64,000 bases of DNA from Clostridia bacterium (GCA_017461625.1 JAFTXJ010000009.1:124001-188000), one strand, 5' to 3'; shown: positions 33,759 through 41,721, counted from the first letter of the stretch. A program made the numbers and translations. Notes: a model not told the origin generated them from the letters alone.

Positions 33759-34400
33759 TTATGGTTCTATTTTAACATCTACAGGTGCCATAGCAGCACC
33801 CATATTATTGGCATCGGTTATACCCAAGTCACGTATTTTTCCGATTGCAAGCTTTTCTATTCTCGGTGCATTTTTGTTGGCATTTTTGCTCACGGCTACA
33901 CACCCGGAGCCGGTCACTGTCCACTGTGCTGCAGGAGGTCGCTGACCGCCGTATTCAAGCGGCTTTCTGAATTGCTTCTCTGCTGAACAAAAGTGTGACG
34001 AAGTAACGGCAAGAGCTGTGTTGCAGTAGCCTGAATCCACGCTCATTGCCGCCATACAGAGGGAAAGTGCCATTGTGGAGCAGGCACCGTACACCCCTGC
34101 ATATGGTATGTCAAAATCTTTAATACCGAAGCTTGAGCCTGTGCATTGATTGAGCAAATCACCTGCAAAAATTATGTCTGCATCCGATTGCTTCAGACTA
34201 CCTTTTTGAAGTGCTTTTGTTACTGCATTTTTTTGCAAAATGCTTTCCGCCTTTTCCCATGATTCCTGACCCATTTTTGTGTCTTCATACACTTCGTCAA
34301 ACAAATTGAATAGCGGACCTTCTGCCTCTTTTTTTCCTGCAACAGCGGCGAAGCTGAGAATACGAGGTTTATTTTTGAGCGTTATTATTCTGTTGTTCAT
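33759..34400 (-). CDS. spoVAD: SpoVAD, N-terminal part (gene interrupted by element)
   Basis: 213 codons, of which 206 are native and the last seven (VDVKIEP) come from the element before a stop. Contains FAGDLLNQCTGSSFG, YGACSTMALSLCMAAM with the thiolase-fold cysteine, and GGQRPPAAQWTVTGSG. It follows spoVAC with TAA-ATG spacing. The remaining 133 codons are at 19746-20147. If translated as it stands the product lacks about 40 percent of the dipicolinic-acid-binding protein and should not work. Confidence 0.95.
   Translation of the reverse strand: MNNRIITLKNKPRILSFAAVAGKKEAEGPLFNLFDEVYEDTKMGQESWEKAESILQKNAVTKALQKGSLKQSDADIIFAGDLLNQCTGSSFGIKDFDIPYAGVYGACSTMALSLCMAAMSVDSGYCNTALAVTSSHFCSAEKQFRKPLEYGGQRPPAAQWTVTGSGCVAVSKNANKNAPRIEKLAIGKIRDLGITDANNMGAAMAPVDVKIEP
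33761..33803. other. attR: right junction of the element
   Basis: The element half-site 33761-33782 pairs in inverted sense with 20152-20173 (17 of 22). The shared dinucleotide is GG at 33784-33785. The host half, 33787 onward, is spoVAD coding DNA for the MGAAMAP segment. The half-site also supplies the stop codon (33759-33761) that truncates the N-terminal frame. Confidence 0.85.
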
Positions 34401-34847
34401 TTAAAACACCCTCTCAACAAACCAATAAATTACTCCGTAAACCGTTGCTGCCGCAGTACCGAAAAGTATTACAGGGCCTGCAATTGAAAAGATATTTGCA
34501 CCGACGCCCATAATTTTGCCCTGATTTTTAAATTCCATTGCCGAGCATACAACCGAATTGGCAAAACCCGTTATGGGAACAACCGTGCCTGCACCTGCGT
34601 GGCGGGCAATATTATCAAACACGCCGAAAGCGGTTATTATTGCCGTGATAATAATAATGGTTATGGGAACAAGAATTTTTATTTTATCGTTATTCAGACT
34701 AGTTAATCCGTAAAGGAAAAAAAGTAATTCACCAAAGCAACAGATTCCCCCACCAAAAAGAAAAGCTTTGATACAATTTAAAACCACAGGGGAATCCGGT
34801 GAAGCGGCTTTTGCCATTTTATCATATTCATTTTTTGAAACTGACAT
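34401..34847 (-). CDS. spoVAC: Stage V sporulation protein AC
   Basis: 148 aa, four membrane helices. The conserved GAGTVVPITGFANSVV segment (residues about 86-101) is diagnostic of SpoVAC/SpoVAE. Part of the inner-membrane channel that moves dipicolinic acid into the forespore and out at germination. It lies between gpr and spoVAD, 9 bp after gpr, so all three are probably one sigma-G-type operon. Confidence 0.95.
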   Translation of the reverse strand: MSVSKNEYDKMAKAASPDSPVVLNCIKAFLFGGGICCFGELLFFLYGLTSLNNDKIKILVPITIIIITAIITAFGVFDNIARHAGAGTVVPITGFANSVVCSAMEFKNQGKIMGVGANIFSIAGPVILFGTAAATVYGVIYWFVERVF

Positions 34848-34856
34848 AATTACCTC

Positions 34857-35726
34857 CTAAGATGCCGTAACAAGCATCAGCATTTCTTCGGTTGAAATAT
34901 GTGGCTGCAACGCTTTGTTAACAGCCATACCCACAAGCCTTGCCGCCCTGTCAATCACAAGGTCAATTTCACGAGGGGTTATTATCATATTTTGATTTTC
35001 TTCTTCCAGCGGTGTTTCTTCGCCCATTATACCGTGAACGAGGGTTTTGGCATCCACCACTGTAGGAACACCGATTGAAATAACAGGAACCCCCAAAGTC
35101 TGTTTGCTGATTTCTGCCCTTGAATTGCCCACACCTGAACCGGGTATTATTCCTGTGTCAGACATCTGAACGGTACAGCCAAGCCTTGACAGCTTGCGGG
35201 CAGCAAGAGCGTCTATCACAATAACAGCAGACGGATTTATTTGCTTTACAATCCCTTTTATAATTTCGGCAGACTCAACACCCGTTTGCCCAAGCACACC
35301 CGGCGACTGCACTGCCGACGGTCTAAGACCTTCAAGCCCGACACTTCTGGCAAGCTCTCCGCTGATGTGTCGGGTTGCAAGAACCATGGAGCAGCTCAAC
35401 GGACCTAATGCATCGGGGGTTATATTTTCGTTGCCCAGACCTACGGTAAGCACCGTTCCGTCTGAAGGCAACAGCTCACTAAGCAATTCACCCAACATTG
35501 AAAGAATCCCCTCATCGGTGCAACTATACTTGGTAAGATTGGGAATTTCTGCAGTGATGTAAGTTCCCTGAGGCTTACCGATAGCATCTGCACCATTTTT
35601 ATTGGCTATTTTTATTTTAGTAATCTTTGCTCCGTTTTTTTGAAAAGTGGCGGTTTTAATACCTTCAGGGGTCTTCTGAGGCAAAGATTCTTTAATTTCA
35701 ATGGCAAGATCAGTACGAAAATCCAC
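34857..35726 (-). CDS. gpr: Germination protease GPR
   Basis: 289 aa. Cleaves small acid-soluble spore proteins at germination. I take the GTG at 35726 (VDFRTDLAIE) because GGAG lies 8 nt upstream and GPR zymogens begin with an RTDLA motif; the longer frame is unsupported. Seen: GLGNENITPDALGP, VDALAARKLSRLG, SDTGIIPGSGVGNSR and GVPTVVDA, all GPR blocks. A GATACTA sequence (about 35775-35781) resembles a sigma-G -10, but I found no fitting -35. Confidence 0.95.
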   Translation of the reverse strand: MDFRTDLAIEIKESLPQKTPEGIKTATFQKNGAKITKIKIANKNGADAIGKPQGTYITAEIPNLTKYSCTDEGILSMLGELLSELLPSDGTVLTVGLGNENITPDALGPLSCSMVLATRHISGELARSVGLEGLRPSAVQSPGVLGQTGVESAEIIKGIVKQINPSAVIVIDALAARKLSRLGCTVQMSDTGIIPGSGVGNSRAEISKQTLGVPVISIGVPTVVDAKTLVHGIMGEETPLEEENQNMIITPREIDLVIDRAARLVGMAVNKALQPHISTEEMLMLVTAS

Positions 35727-35825
35727 AAAACTGCTCCTTTTTATTTGAAAATACTTGATTTTTATTGAAAGATATAGTATCATAAATTGCAATTTGAAAA
35801 AGTTTCATATTTTTTCGAAAAAATC

Positions 35826-35854
35826 TTGCAATTTGTTAAAAAAGATGCTATTAT
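35826..35854 (+). promoter_or_regulatory. Sigma-A promoter of rpsT
   Basis: TTGCAA (35826-35831), 17-bp spacer, TATTAT (35849-35854), followed by the strong ribosome site AAAGGAGGTG before the ATG at 35890. Confidence 0.78.
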
Positions 35855-35889
35855 AAGTAACTGTGTAAAGAACTAAAGGAGGTGCAATT

Positions 35890-36144
35890 ATGCCCAACAT
35901 TAAATCAGCTAAAAAACGCGTACTCGTTAACAGAACAAAAGCTGCTCGTAACAAGTCAGCTAACACAGCATTGAAAACTGCTATTAAAAAGGCTCATGTT
36001 GCTGTTGAAAATAACGCAGCAGACAAAGAGGCTGCAGTTAAGTTCGCAATTAAAAAGGTTGACCAGGCTGCTGCAAAAGGTCTTATTCATAAGAACAACG
36101 CTGCCAGAAAGAAGTCAGCTCTTGCAAAGCTTATCAATGGCTAA
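35890..36144 (+). CDS. rpsT: 30S ribosomal protein S20
   Basis: 84 aa, very basic and helical. MPNIKSAKKRVLVN at the start and KGLIHKNNAARKKSALAKLI at the end are typical of bS20, which binds 16S rRNA early in 30S assembly. Normal length. Its own promoter and terminator make it monocistronic, in contrast with the divergent gpr-spoVA genes beside it. Confidence 0.97.
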   Translation: MPNIKSAKKRVLVNRTKAARNKSANTALKTAIKKAHVAVENNAADKEAAVKFAIKKVDQAAAKGLIHKNNAARKKSALAKLING

Positions 36145-36158
36145 TCAATAAACAATAT

Positions 36159-36176
36159 GGGCGGAGCTTTCCGCCC
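36159..36176 (+). terminator. Terminator of rpsT
   Basis: GGGCGGA/TCCGCCC stem with a 4-nt loop, followed by TTTTGTTTT. Confidence 0.92.
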
Positions 36177-36213
36177 TTTTGTTTTGCCGATTTGTAAAAT
36201 TTAACTGTTATGC

Positions 36214-36242
36214 TTGACTTTATATAGGCTTTGTAATATAAT
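36214..36242 (+). promoter_or_regulatory. Sigma-A promoter of the small Cys-rich protein gene
   Basis: TTGACT (36214-36219), 17-bp spacer, TATAAT (36237-36242), close to consensus. Confidence 0.85.
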
Positions 36243-36271
36243 GATTACACTATTTAAAGGAGGAAGTTCCT

Positions 36272-36493
36272 ATGTGTGATACAATTAAAAAAATTCTCAA
36301 AGTTGTTGGCATAATTGCTGCTATTGCAGGTATTGCCGTTGCAATTTATATGCTCGTTAAAAAATTCTGTCCCAAGTGCAAAGCTGCTGAGGATGACAAG
36401 TGTGACTACGTTTCATGCTCATGCTTCGAGAATGACGCTGCTCCCATCGTTACACCTGAAGTTCCCGTTGCTGACGCTCCTGCAGAGGCTTAA
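36272..36493 (+). CDS. Small membrane-anchored Cys-rich protein
   Basis: 73 aa. One membrane helix (about residues 10-30, rich in Ile/Ala), then KKFCPKCKAAEDDKCDYVSCSCF with five cysteines, and a Pro/Ala/Val tail. The cysteines could bind metal or form disulfides. AGGAGG lies 9 nt before the ATG. A strong promoter and terminator suggest high expression. I know no named family for it. Confidence 0.78.
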   Translation: MCDTIKKILKVVGIIAAIAGIAVAIYMLVKKFCPKCKAAEDDKCDYVSCSCFENDAAPIVTPEVPVADAPAEA

Positions 36494-36509
36494 GATTAAC
36501 ACTCAAATC

Positions 36510-36536
36510 AGAGCTGTTTCATTACGAAACGGCTCT
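36510..36536 (+). terminator. Terminator of the small Cys-rich protein gene
   Basis: An 11-bp stem with one G-U pair (36510-36520 with 36526-36536), then TTTTT. Confidence 0.88.
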
Positions 36537-36538
36537 TT

Positions 36539-36910
36539 TTATTTATCTTTTGAGCCTGTTATAAACGAAACAACAAGTCCGCTCAGGAGTGCCGTTGCAA
36601 TACCGGCTGAACCGGCAGTGAATGGCCCTGTCAACACGCCAAGCAGACCTTGCTCATTCACCGCTTCTGCAGTTCCTTTCGCAAGGGTGTATCCAAAGCC
36701 CGTCAACGGCACGGTTGCACCTGCACCCGCTAAATCCACCAAGGGCTGATAAAGCCCCACACCTTGCAGAGCAACTCCCAACACAACAAACGCAACAAGA
36801 ATTTTTGCAGGGGTAAGCCCTGTTTTATCAATTAAAATCTGACCCACTACACAAATAAGGCCACCGATTACAAACGCTAAAACATAATTCAAGTCAATCA
36901 CCTTTTTCAA
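36539..36910 (-). CDS. spoVAE: Stage V sporulation protein AE (SpoVAEb type)
   Basis: 123 aa, about four membrane helices. The motif GAGATVPLTGFGYTLAKG (about residues 62-79) is the SpoVAE counterpart of the SpoVAC signature. A partner of SpoVAC and SpoVAD in dipicolinic acid transport. Unusually it is not downstream of spoVAD but upstream of gpr, separated by rpsT and a small gene on the other strand, so it needs its own promoter. Confidence 0.92.
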   Translation of the reverse strand: MKKVIDLNYVLAFVIGGLICVVGQILIDKTGLTPAKILVAFVVLGVALQGVGLYQPLVDLAGAGATVPLTGFGYTLAKGTAEAVNEQGLLGVLTGPFTAGSAGIATALLSGLVVSFITGSKDK

Positions 36911-36945
36911 AAGTATTTTTTGACTAATAATTTGTTTTATTACAG

Positions 36946-36985
36946 GAAAAAGACGGATAAAGAGTTAATCTTCATCCGTCTTTTC
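36946..36985 (-). terminator. Terminator overlapping the end of the HAD gene
   Basis: The stem 36946-36958 with 36974-36985 includes the last codons and stop of the HAD gene and is followed by UUUUUC on the minus strand. Confidence 0.8.
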
Positions 36986-37624
36986 AATTAATATATCAAA
37001 ACTGTAAATCAACTTATCTGCTATGATTTTAATTTTTTCAATATCATTTTTTGAATTTTCATCATAAACGGCAATAGTGTAAAAACCACCGTCTTTTGCG
37101 CCCTTAATACCCACAAGCAAATCTTCAAAAACAACGCAATCAGCAACATTGAAGCCTGCTTTTTGAGCTGCTTTCAGATATATATCAGGAAAGCCCTTGC
37201 CTCGTTTTACCTCTTTGAGAGTAGTTATGTGATCAAAAAGATGAAAAACACCGTTATTTTTGAGAGCAGGCACAAACATATCCTCTTGAGAAGCCGTTGC
37301 AATGCAAAGCACAACACCGTTGGCTTTTAAAAATTCAAGATATTTTTTTGCACCCGACTTAAGTTCAACATCATTTTCAAATTTTTCGTGTGACATTCTG
37401 TTCCACTCAGCAACCACCTCTTGCGGAGTTTCCGAAAGATTATAAGTTTTAACGGTGTATTCTGCCGCACGTTCAAAGCCCATGGGTGCAATTGTTTTGC
37501 CATAGTCCTCGGGCATGGACATTCCTCTTTTGGCAAAAAATTCAAGGTCAATCTGATTCCATACATCTGTTGAATCAAGAATGGTTCCATCAAGGTCAAA
37601 TATTGCACATTTATAATTTATCAT
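36965..37624 (-). CDS. HAD-superfamily hydrolase (phosphoglucomutase/phosphatase-like)
   Basis: 219 aa from the ATG at 37624, which overlaps the acetyltransferase stop as ATGA. IFDLDGTILDST (motif I with both aspartates), ATASQ (motif II), KRGKGFPDIY (motif III lysine) and VFEDLLVGIKGAKDGG (motif IV). The helical cap after motif I is the beta-phosphoglucomutase type. Probably removes phosphate from a sugar phosphate or nucleotide; exact substrate unknown. Confidence 0.88.
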   Translation of the reverse strand: MINYKCAIFDLDGTILDSTDVWNQIDLEFFAKRGMSMPEDYGKTIAPMGFERAAEYTVKTYNLSETPQEVVAEWNRMSHEKFENDVELKSGAKKYLEFLKANGVVLCIATASQEDMFVPALKNNGVFHLFDHITTLKEVKRGKGFPDIYLKAAQKAGFNVADCVVFEDLLVGIKGAKDGGFYTIAVYDENSKNDIEKIKIIADKLIYSFDILIEKTDED

Positions 37625-38088
37625 AAAACAACTTCCATGCCGACTTTTTGCGGTTTTAGACCACATTTTTCATAAAACTTCATTGCACTTTCGTTGCACG
37701 ACCACACATTGAGAGTAACATTGTAGCAATCGCTTTCTTTAGCAAAATCAACCACAAAATTATAAAGACTTTTACCGATATGTTTACCACGCAAATTTTC
37801 ATCAACACATAAATCGTCTATATAAAGAGTTTTTATGTCTGTGAGAATATTATTACCAACGTGCTGTTGAAAAACGCAAAAAGCATAACCCATCACTTCT
37901 TCACCTTCAACAGCAACAAAGATTGGTTTCAAATCATCTGCAAGAATATCCTTGAGCTCGTTATCGGTATATTTTTTAGCATTGGGCTTAAAAATGTCGG
38001 GTCTTCCGTTATGGTGAACCTCAAGCACCTGACGGAGAAGAGAGTTTATACCATCCATATCTTTTTCGCAAGCTCGTCTGATTTCCAT
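37621..38088 (-). CDS. GNAT-family N-acetyltransferase
   Basis: 155 aa from the ATG at 38088 (GGAGG 7 nt upstream). IRRACEKDMDGINSLL opens the domain, DDLCVDENLRGKHIGKSLY holds the acetyl-CoA loop, and SAMKFYEKCGLKP the C-terminal helix. RimI-like in outline; the substrate is not known. Coupled with the HAD gene downstream. Confidence 0.88.
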   Translation of the reverse strand: MEIRRACEKDMDGINSLLRQVLEVHHNGRPDIFKPNAKKYTDNELKDILADDLKPIFVAVEGEEVMGYAFCVFQQHVGNNILTDIKTLYIDDLCVDENLRGKHIGKSLYNFVVDFAKESDCYNVTLNVWSCNESAMKFYEKCGLKPQKVGMEVVL

Positions 38089-38104
38089 AATTTTACCTCC
38101 AAAA

Positions 38105-38130
38105 AACACCGACCCAAAACGGTCGGTGTT
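38105..38130 (-). terminator. Terminator of the MacAB-like efflux operon
   Basis: AACACCGACC/GGTCGGTGTT (10 bp) with a 6-nt loop; A residues at 38101-38106 give UUUUUU on the minus strand. It lies just upstream of the acetyltransferase ribosome site. Confidence 0.88.
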
Positions 38131-38136
38131 ATTATA

Positions 38137-38820
38137 TTACTTATTGAAATAATCGTCAACTATTTTTCCGTCCTGAATTCTGATAACTCGCTGTGCTTCG
38201 GCAGCAATATCATTATCGTGGGTAATGAGAATAACCGTTCTGCCTTCTTCGTGAAGCTGATGAATTATTCGCATAACATCTTTACCTGAATGGGAGTCAA
38301 GGTTACCCGTAGGCTCGTCAGCAAGAATAATGGGTGGCTTTGCGGCAATAGCCCTTGCGATTGCAACCCTCTGCTGCTGACCACCTGACATCTGTGCAGG
38401 GCGGTGATACATTCTTTTTTCAAGGCCTACCATTTCCAAAGCTTTTTTGGAAAGTTCCTCACGCTTTGCTTTTTTCATTCCTCTGTAAACCAACGGAAGT
38501 TCAACATTTCCTTTTGCTGTGAGGCTTGAAATCAGGTTAAAGCCCTGAAAGATAAAGCCGATTTTTTCATTACGGATCTGAGAGAGTTCGTCATCAGTCA
38601 TATGAGAAACGTTTATGCCGTCCATATAATATTCGCCTGATGTGCTTACATCAAGAAGACCAAGCATATTCATAAGTGTGGACTTACCTGAGCCGGACTG
38701 ACCGATGATTGCAACAAATTCGCCCTTTTCAATTTTAAGGCTGACACCGTCTAAAGCCCTGACTTCATTTTCACCGGGATTATAAATTTTATAAACATCA
38801 CGAACATCTATAAGGCTCAT
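38137..38820 (-). CDS. ABC transporter ATP-binding protein, MacB/LolD-like
   Basis: 227 aa. Walker A GQSGSGKST, Q-loop in GFIFQGFNLI, signature MSGGQQQRVAIARAI, Walker B IILADEPTGNLD and the H-loop in VILITHDNDIA. The spacing and sequence fit the LolD/MacB/FtsE group, which powers substrate extrusion from the membrane rather than import. It follows the permease by 1 bp, which in turn follows the adaptor, giving a three-gene tripartite-like pump of the Gram-positive kind. Confidence 0.94.
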   Translation of the reverse strand: MSLIDVRDVYKIYNPGENEVRALDGVSLKIEKGEFVAIIGQSGSGKSTLMNMLGLLDVSTSGEYYMDGINVSHMTDDELSQIRNEKIGFIFQGFNLISSLTAKGNVELPLVYRGMKKAKREELSKKALEMVGLEKRMYHRPAQMSGGQQQRVAIARAIAAKPPIILADEPTGNLDSHSGKDVMRIIHQLHEEGRTVILITHDNDIAAEAQRVIRIQDGKIVDDYFNK

Positions 38821-38821
38821 T

Positions 38822-40081
38822 TTAATCCCTCCTCAAAGCTTCAATCGGCAACATCTTGGCCGCTTTTCTTGCAGGGTAAATACCGAAGAAAATACCAACA
38901 GCACTTGCAAAGCCCACAGCAATGGCTATGGTTGAAACCTCAACCCTGATAGCAATACCTGCCACATCGGCAACCACCGCCGCCATACCGACACCAAGAA
39001 TAAGACCGACTATACCACCGATTACACAAAGTATAATTGACTCTGTGAGGAACTGGAACATAATTGTTGAAGTTTTGGCACCCAATGCCTTTCTGATGCC
39101 TATTTCACGGGTTCGCTCAGTAACAGAAACAAGCATAATATTCATAACACCGATACCGCCAACCACAAGAGCAATTGCACTTATACCTGCAACAAAAGTG
39201 GTGAAAACATTAACAATTTTATCAACCATTTCGGTAAGGTTTTCCATATTCATTGCGGAATATGTATCTGAACCGAAATTACCGTGGCGGGCATAGAGAA
39301 TATTTTTAACAACATTGCCGATTGTGTCTGCCTGCTCCTGGTCAGCTGCCATAACATAAAGTGAAATATATGTGTTTGTGCCACCCAGAGCGTCAGTAAC
39401 TGTGATTGGAGTAATAACCATTGACATTGCAACGCCTGAAGACATCATAGGGTTATTTTTCATCATATCAGAGCTCATCATATTTGACATTGAAGCTGAT
39501 GATGAAGAGCTCGCTGTGAGGTCGGTGTTTGTGATGCCGATAATGCGAAGTCTTACGCTTTTTTCGTTAAGGGTGTAATTGATATATTCACCTATACAAT
39601 CCAAATCGCCAAAAACCATATAAGCCGTAAGCTCGGTGATTATACACACATTTGCACCGTTTTCACTCTCTTCAGCGGTAAAGAATCTGCCCCTTCTCAT
39701 AGTTATGTTCATAACCTTTGCCAAATCTTCATTACCTGAAATGGCAATACACATTGACGGCTCATCGTCAATTATGGCGGAGCCTATTTTATAATCCATC
39801 GGGGTAGCGTATTTGATTGCATCAAGATTTTTGAGAGCTTCAATATCTTCAGAAGTGATTTTCTCTGATTGAGCTGCATCGGTTGCCACATTAACGGTAA
39901 CTGCACCGGAGCTCATATCGCTCATCATGTCAATAATAAAATCTCTTCCGCCGTTACCCACTGTGATAATGGCAATAACTGCGGCAACACCAATAATTAT
40001 GCCCAACATTGTCAGCAATGAGCGCATCATATTGGTGCGGATACTGTATACCGCTATTTTAATGTTTTCCCATATACTCAC
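38822..40081 (-). CDS. MacB-like ABC transporter permease
   Basis: 419 aa. One N-terminal helix (about 20-42, LLTMLGIIIGVAAVIAI), a large extracytoplasmic domain, and three C-terminal helices with the FtsX segment TREIGIRKALGAK between them. The outer domain contains a striking Ser/Met-rich stretch (about residues 197-225, including SSSSSASMSNMMSSDMMKN). This could be a flexible loop or a soft-metal or hydrophobic-ligand contact. It acts with the ATPase and adaptor around it. Confidence 0.92.
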   Translation of the reverse strand: MSIWENIKIAVYSIRTNMMRSLLTMLGIIIGVAAVIAIITVGNGGRDFIIDMMSDMSSGAVTVNVATDAAQSEKITSEDIEALKNLDAIKYATPMDYKIGSAIIDDEPSMCIAISGNEDLAKVMNITMRRGRFFTAEESENGANVCIITELTAYMVFGDLDCIGEYINYTLNEKSVRLRIIGITNTDLTASSSSSASMSNMMSSDMMKNNPMMSSGVAMSMVITPITVTDALGGTNTYISLYVMAADQEQADTIGNVVKNILYARHGNFGSDTYSAMNMENLTEMVDKIVNVFTTFVAGISAIALVVGGIGVMNIMLVSVTERTREIGIRKALGAKTSTIMFQFLTESIILCVIGGIVGLILGVGMAAVVADVAGIAIRVEVSTIAIAVGFASAVGIFFGIYPARKAAKMLPIEALRRD

Positions 40082-40095
40082 GGTAATTCCTCCGC

Positions 40096-41685
40096 TTATT
40101 TTTCATCCACATTGTGGGCAATAACCTTATCGCCGTCTACCATTGTTGAAACGGGAGTTCTGACAATTATGTCACCTTTTTCAACACCTGAAATTATTTC
40201 ATAATATGTTCCGTCAAGGATACCTGTTTCAACAACTGTCTGTTTAATAATTTTTTCAGCAGGGTCATACACAAAAACATAAGCATGCTTATCATCATAA
40301 GTGATTGACTCAACAGGTACAGTTACGCAGTCTGATTTTTCCTCAGTTTCAATTGAAACATCAGCATCAAGACCTATAACAATACCGCTGTCGGGGTTAT
40401 CTATTGTTACAACGGTTTCAATGCCGCCTGTTGAACCGCCTGCACCGCCCAGAAGCGAGTTAATATCCATACCGGTTGAAGCACTTGCCACAGCGGCAAC
40501 AAATGAAACTTCACCCTCAAGAACTGCACCTGTTTCAGATTCAACATTTACCTTTTTACCAACAGAAACACTGCCGAGGTCACCTTTGTTTATCATAAAA
40601 GAAACTTCAAGAGGATAATACTGAACACGCATACCAACGCTGTCAGTAGCAAAAAAACCGCTGACAAGAGAAGAAATATCTCCCCCTGAAGTAACAGCAC
40701 TGATAATTGAAGTCATATCAAAAGAAGATGTAGCTGACTTTGACTCAACCTTAACCTTTTCGCCTTCTGTTATATTCACTTCACTTACAACACCGTCTTC
40801 AGCGGCAACCCAACCGGCATTAAGGGCATCAATTGTGGCTTTGGTTTCATTATAACCCTTAAGTGCAGATTCATAAACTGATTTATAAACTGTTTCAAGG
40901 CTTCCGTTAGCCTGAGCTTCGGTTGTCATAAGTGACATTTTGAGAGTAGCAAGCTCCATCTGAGCCTGCATAAGCTCATACTGAGCAGTTCCTGCACTCA
41001 TACTGCCCATCAAAGCAGACATATCACCCATAGAACCGCTGTTCATTGACGAAATCGCATCAAGCATATTTTTTATGCTTTGCAAGCTTTCACTTGAATT
41101 TACAATATTATCTATAATTTTACCTGCAAGAGAGGAGTCGTTGGTAAGAGAAGCAAGATTATCTTCAGCCTGTTGAGCTTGCTGTTTAGTTTCTTCATCG
41201 GTAGCTTTCTTTTCCTGATCTGCTTTCTTTTCGAGCTCGGCAACTTCTTTCTCTGCCTGAGTAACCTGATTTTTTAATGAAGCGAACTGTGACTGAGCTG
41301 TGGCTGAGCTTGACTGATAGTCTTTGTACGCTTTCTGTGCCTCATTGAGAGCAGCCTTCTTTTCAGCCAAAACAGAGTTGAGTGAGCTTGCATCAAACTC
41401 GGCAAGAACATCACCTTTTTTAACAACGGAGCCAACCTTAACGTTAACCTTTTTAACCATAATTCCGTCCACAACATTGAACACACCTTCTTCGCTTGAA
41501 GACACTGTACCTGATGTGTCAAAGGTTGCAGTAACATTGCGCTGGGCAACAGTTACAACGTCAACATCATAACCCTTATCAAACCAGCCTGCAATATAGC
41601 CGATAGCAACAACAAGCAACGCAAGAATCACAACCCCGAGGGTGCAAAGCATTGCTATTTTTTTCTTGCTCATTTTCTTCTCCAT
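40096..41685 (-). CDS. MacA/HlyD-like membrane fusion adaptor
   Basis: 529 aa, longer than typical MacA. One N-terminal helix (about 9-32), a biotinyl-lipoyl half (KVGSVVKKGDVLAEFDASSL), a coiled coil of some 150 residues rich in Gln/Ala/Lys, a second lipoyl half (AEDGVVSEVNITEGEKV), and the beta-barrel and proximal domains. Met/Ser/Gly-rich insertions occur in the hairpin (NSGSMGDMSALMGSMSAG) and a Gly-rich one later. First gene of the pump operon, with a promoter at 41722-41750. Confidence 0.9.
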   Translation of the reverse strand: MEKKMSKKKIAMLCTLGVVILALLVVAIGYIAGWFDKGYDVDVVTVAQRNVTATFDTSGTVSSSEEGVFNVVDGIMVKKVNVKVGSVVKKGDVLAEFDASSLNSVLAEKKAALNEAQKAYKDYQSSSATAQSQFASLKNQVTQAEKEVAELEKKADQEKKATDEETKQQAQQAEDNLASLTNDSSLAGKIIDNIVNSSESLQSIKNMLDAISSMNSGSMGDMSALMGSMSAGTAQYELMQAQMELATLKMSLMTTEAQANGSLETVYKSVYESALKGYNETKATIDALNAGWVAAEDGVVSEVNITEGEKVKVESKSATSSFDMTSIISAVTSGGDISSLVSGFFATDSVGMRVQYYPLEVSFMINKGDLGSVSVGKKVNVESETGAVLEGEVSFVAAVASASTGMDINSLLGGAGGSTGGIETVVTIDNPDSGIVIGLDADVSIETEEKSDCVTVPVESITYDDKHAYVFVYDPAEKIIKQTVVETGILDGTYYEIISGVEKGDIIVRTPVSTMVDGDKVIAHNVDEK

Positions 41686-41721
41686 AAATTTGCCTCTTTT
41701 ACATTTATTTTACATAGATTA

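Larger units (their letters stand above)
20151..33785. mobile_element. 13.6-kb serine-recombinase element inserted in spoVAD
   Basis: Bounded by attL and attR with a common CC/GG dinucleotide; length 13,635 bp. It encodes a large serine recombinase, TnpV, a Cys-rich VLP protein and a DUF6870-like protein. These are marks of Tn4451-like or ICE-derived elements, but there are no relaxase or phage structural genes. Cargo: a HipA/CtkA-like kinase pair, two GNAT genes, a small pyrophosphatase-like gene, AraC and LytTR regulators, a NUDIX/toroid set, and an MBL-4TM-MBL cassette. Exact removal rejoins spoVAD in frame. Whether excision is developmentally controlled cannot be read from DNA alone. Confidence 0.92.

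Noticed and set aside
20151-33785. Complete prophage or conjugative element
   Set aside because: No capsid, portal, terminase, relaxase or type IV secretion genes are present.
35775-35781. GATACTA as a sigma-G -10 for gpr
   Set aside because: No matching -35 at 17-18 bp; left as a remark only.
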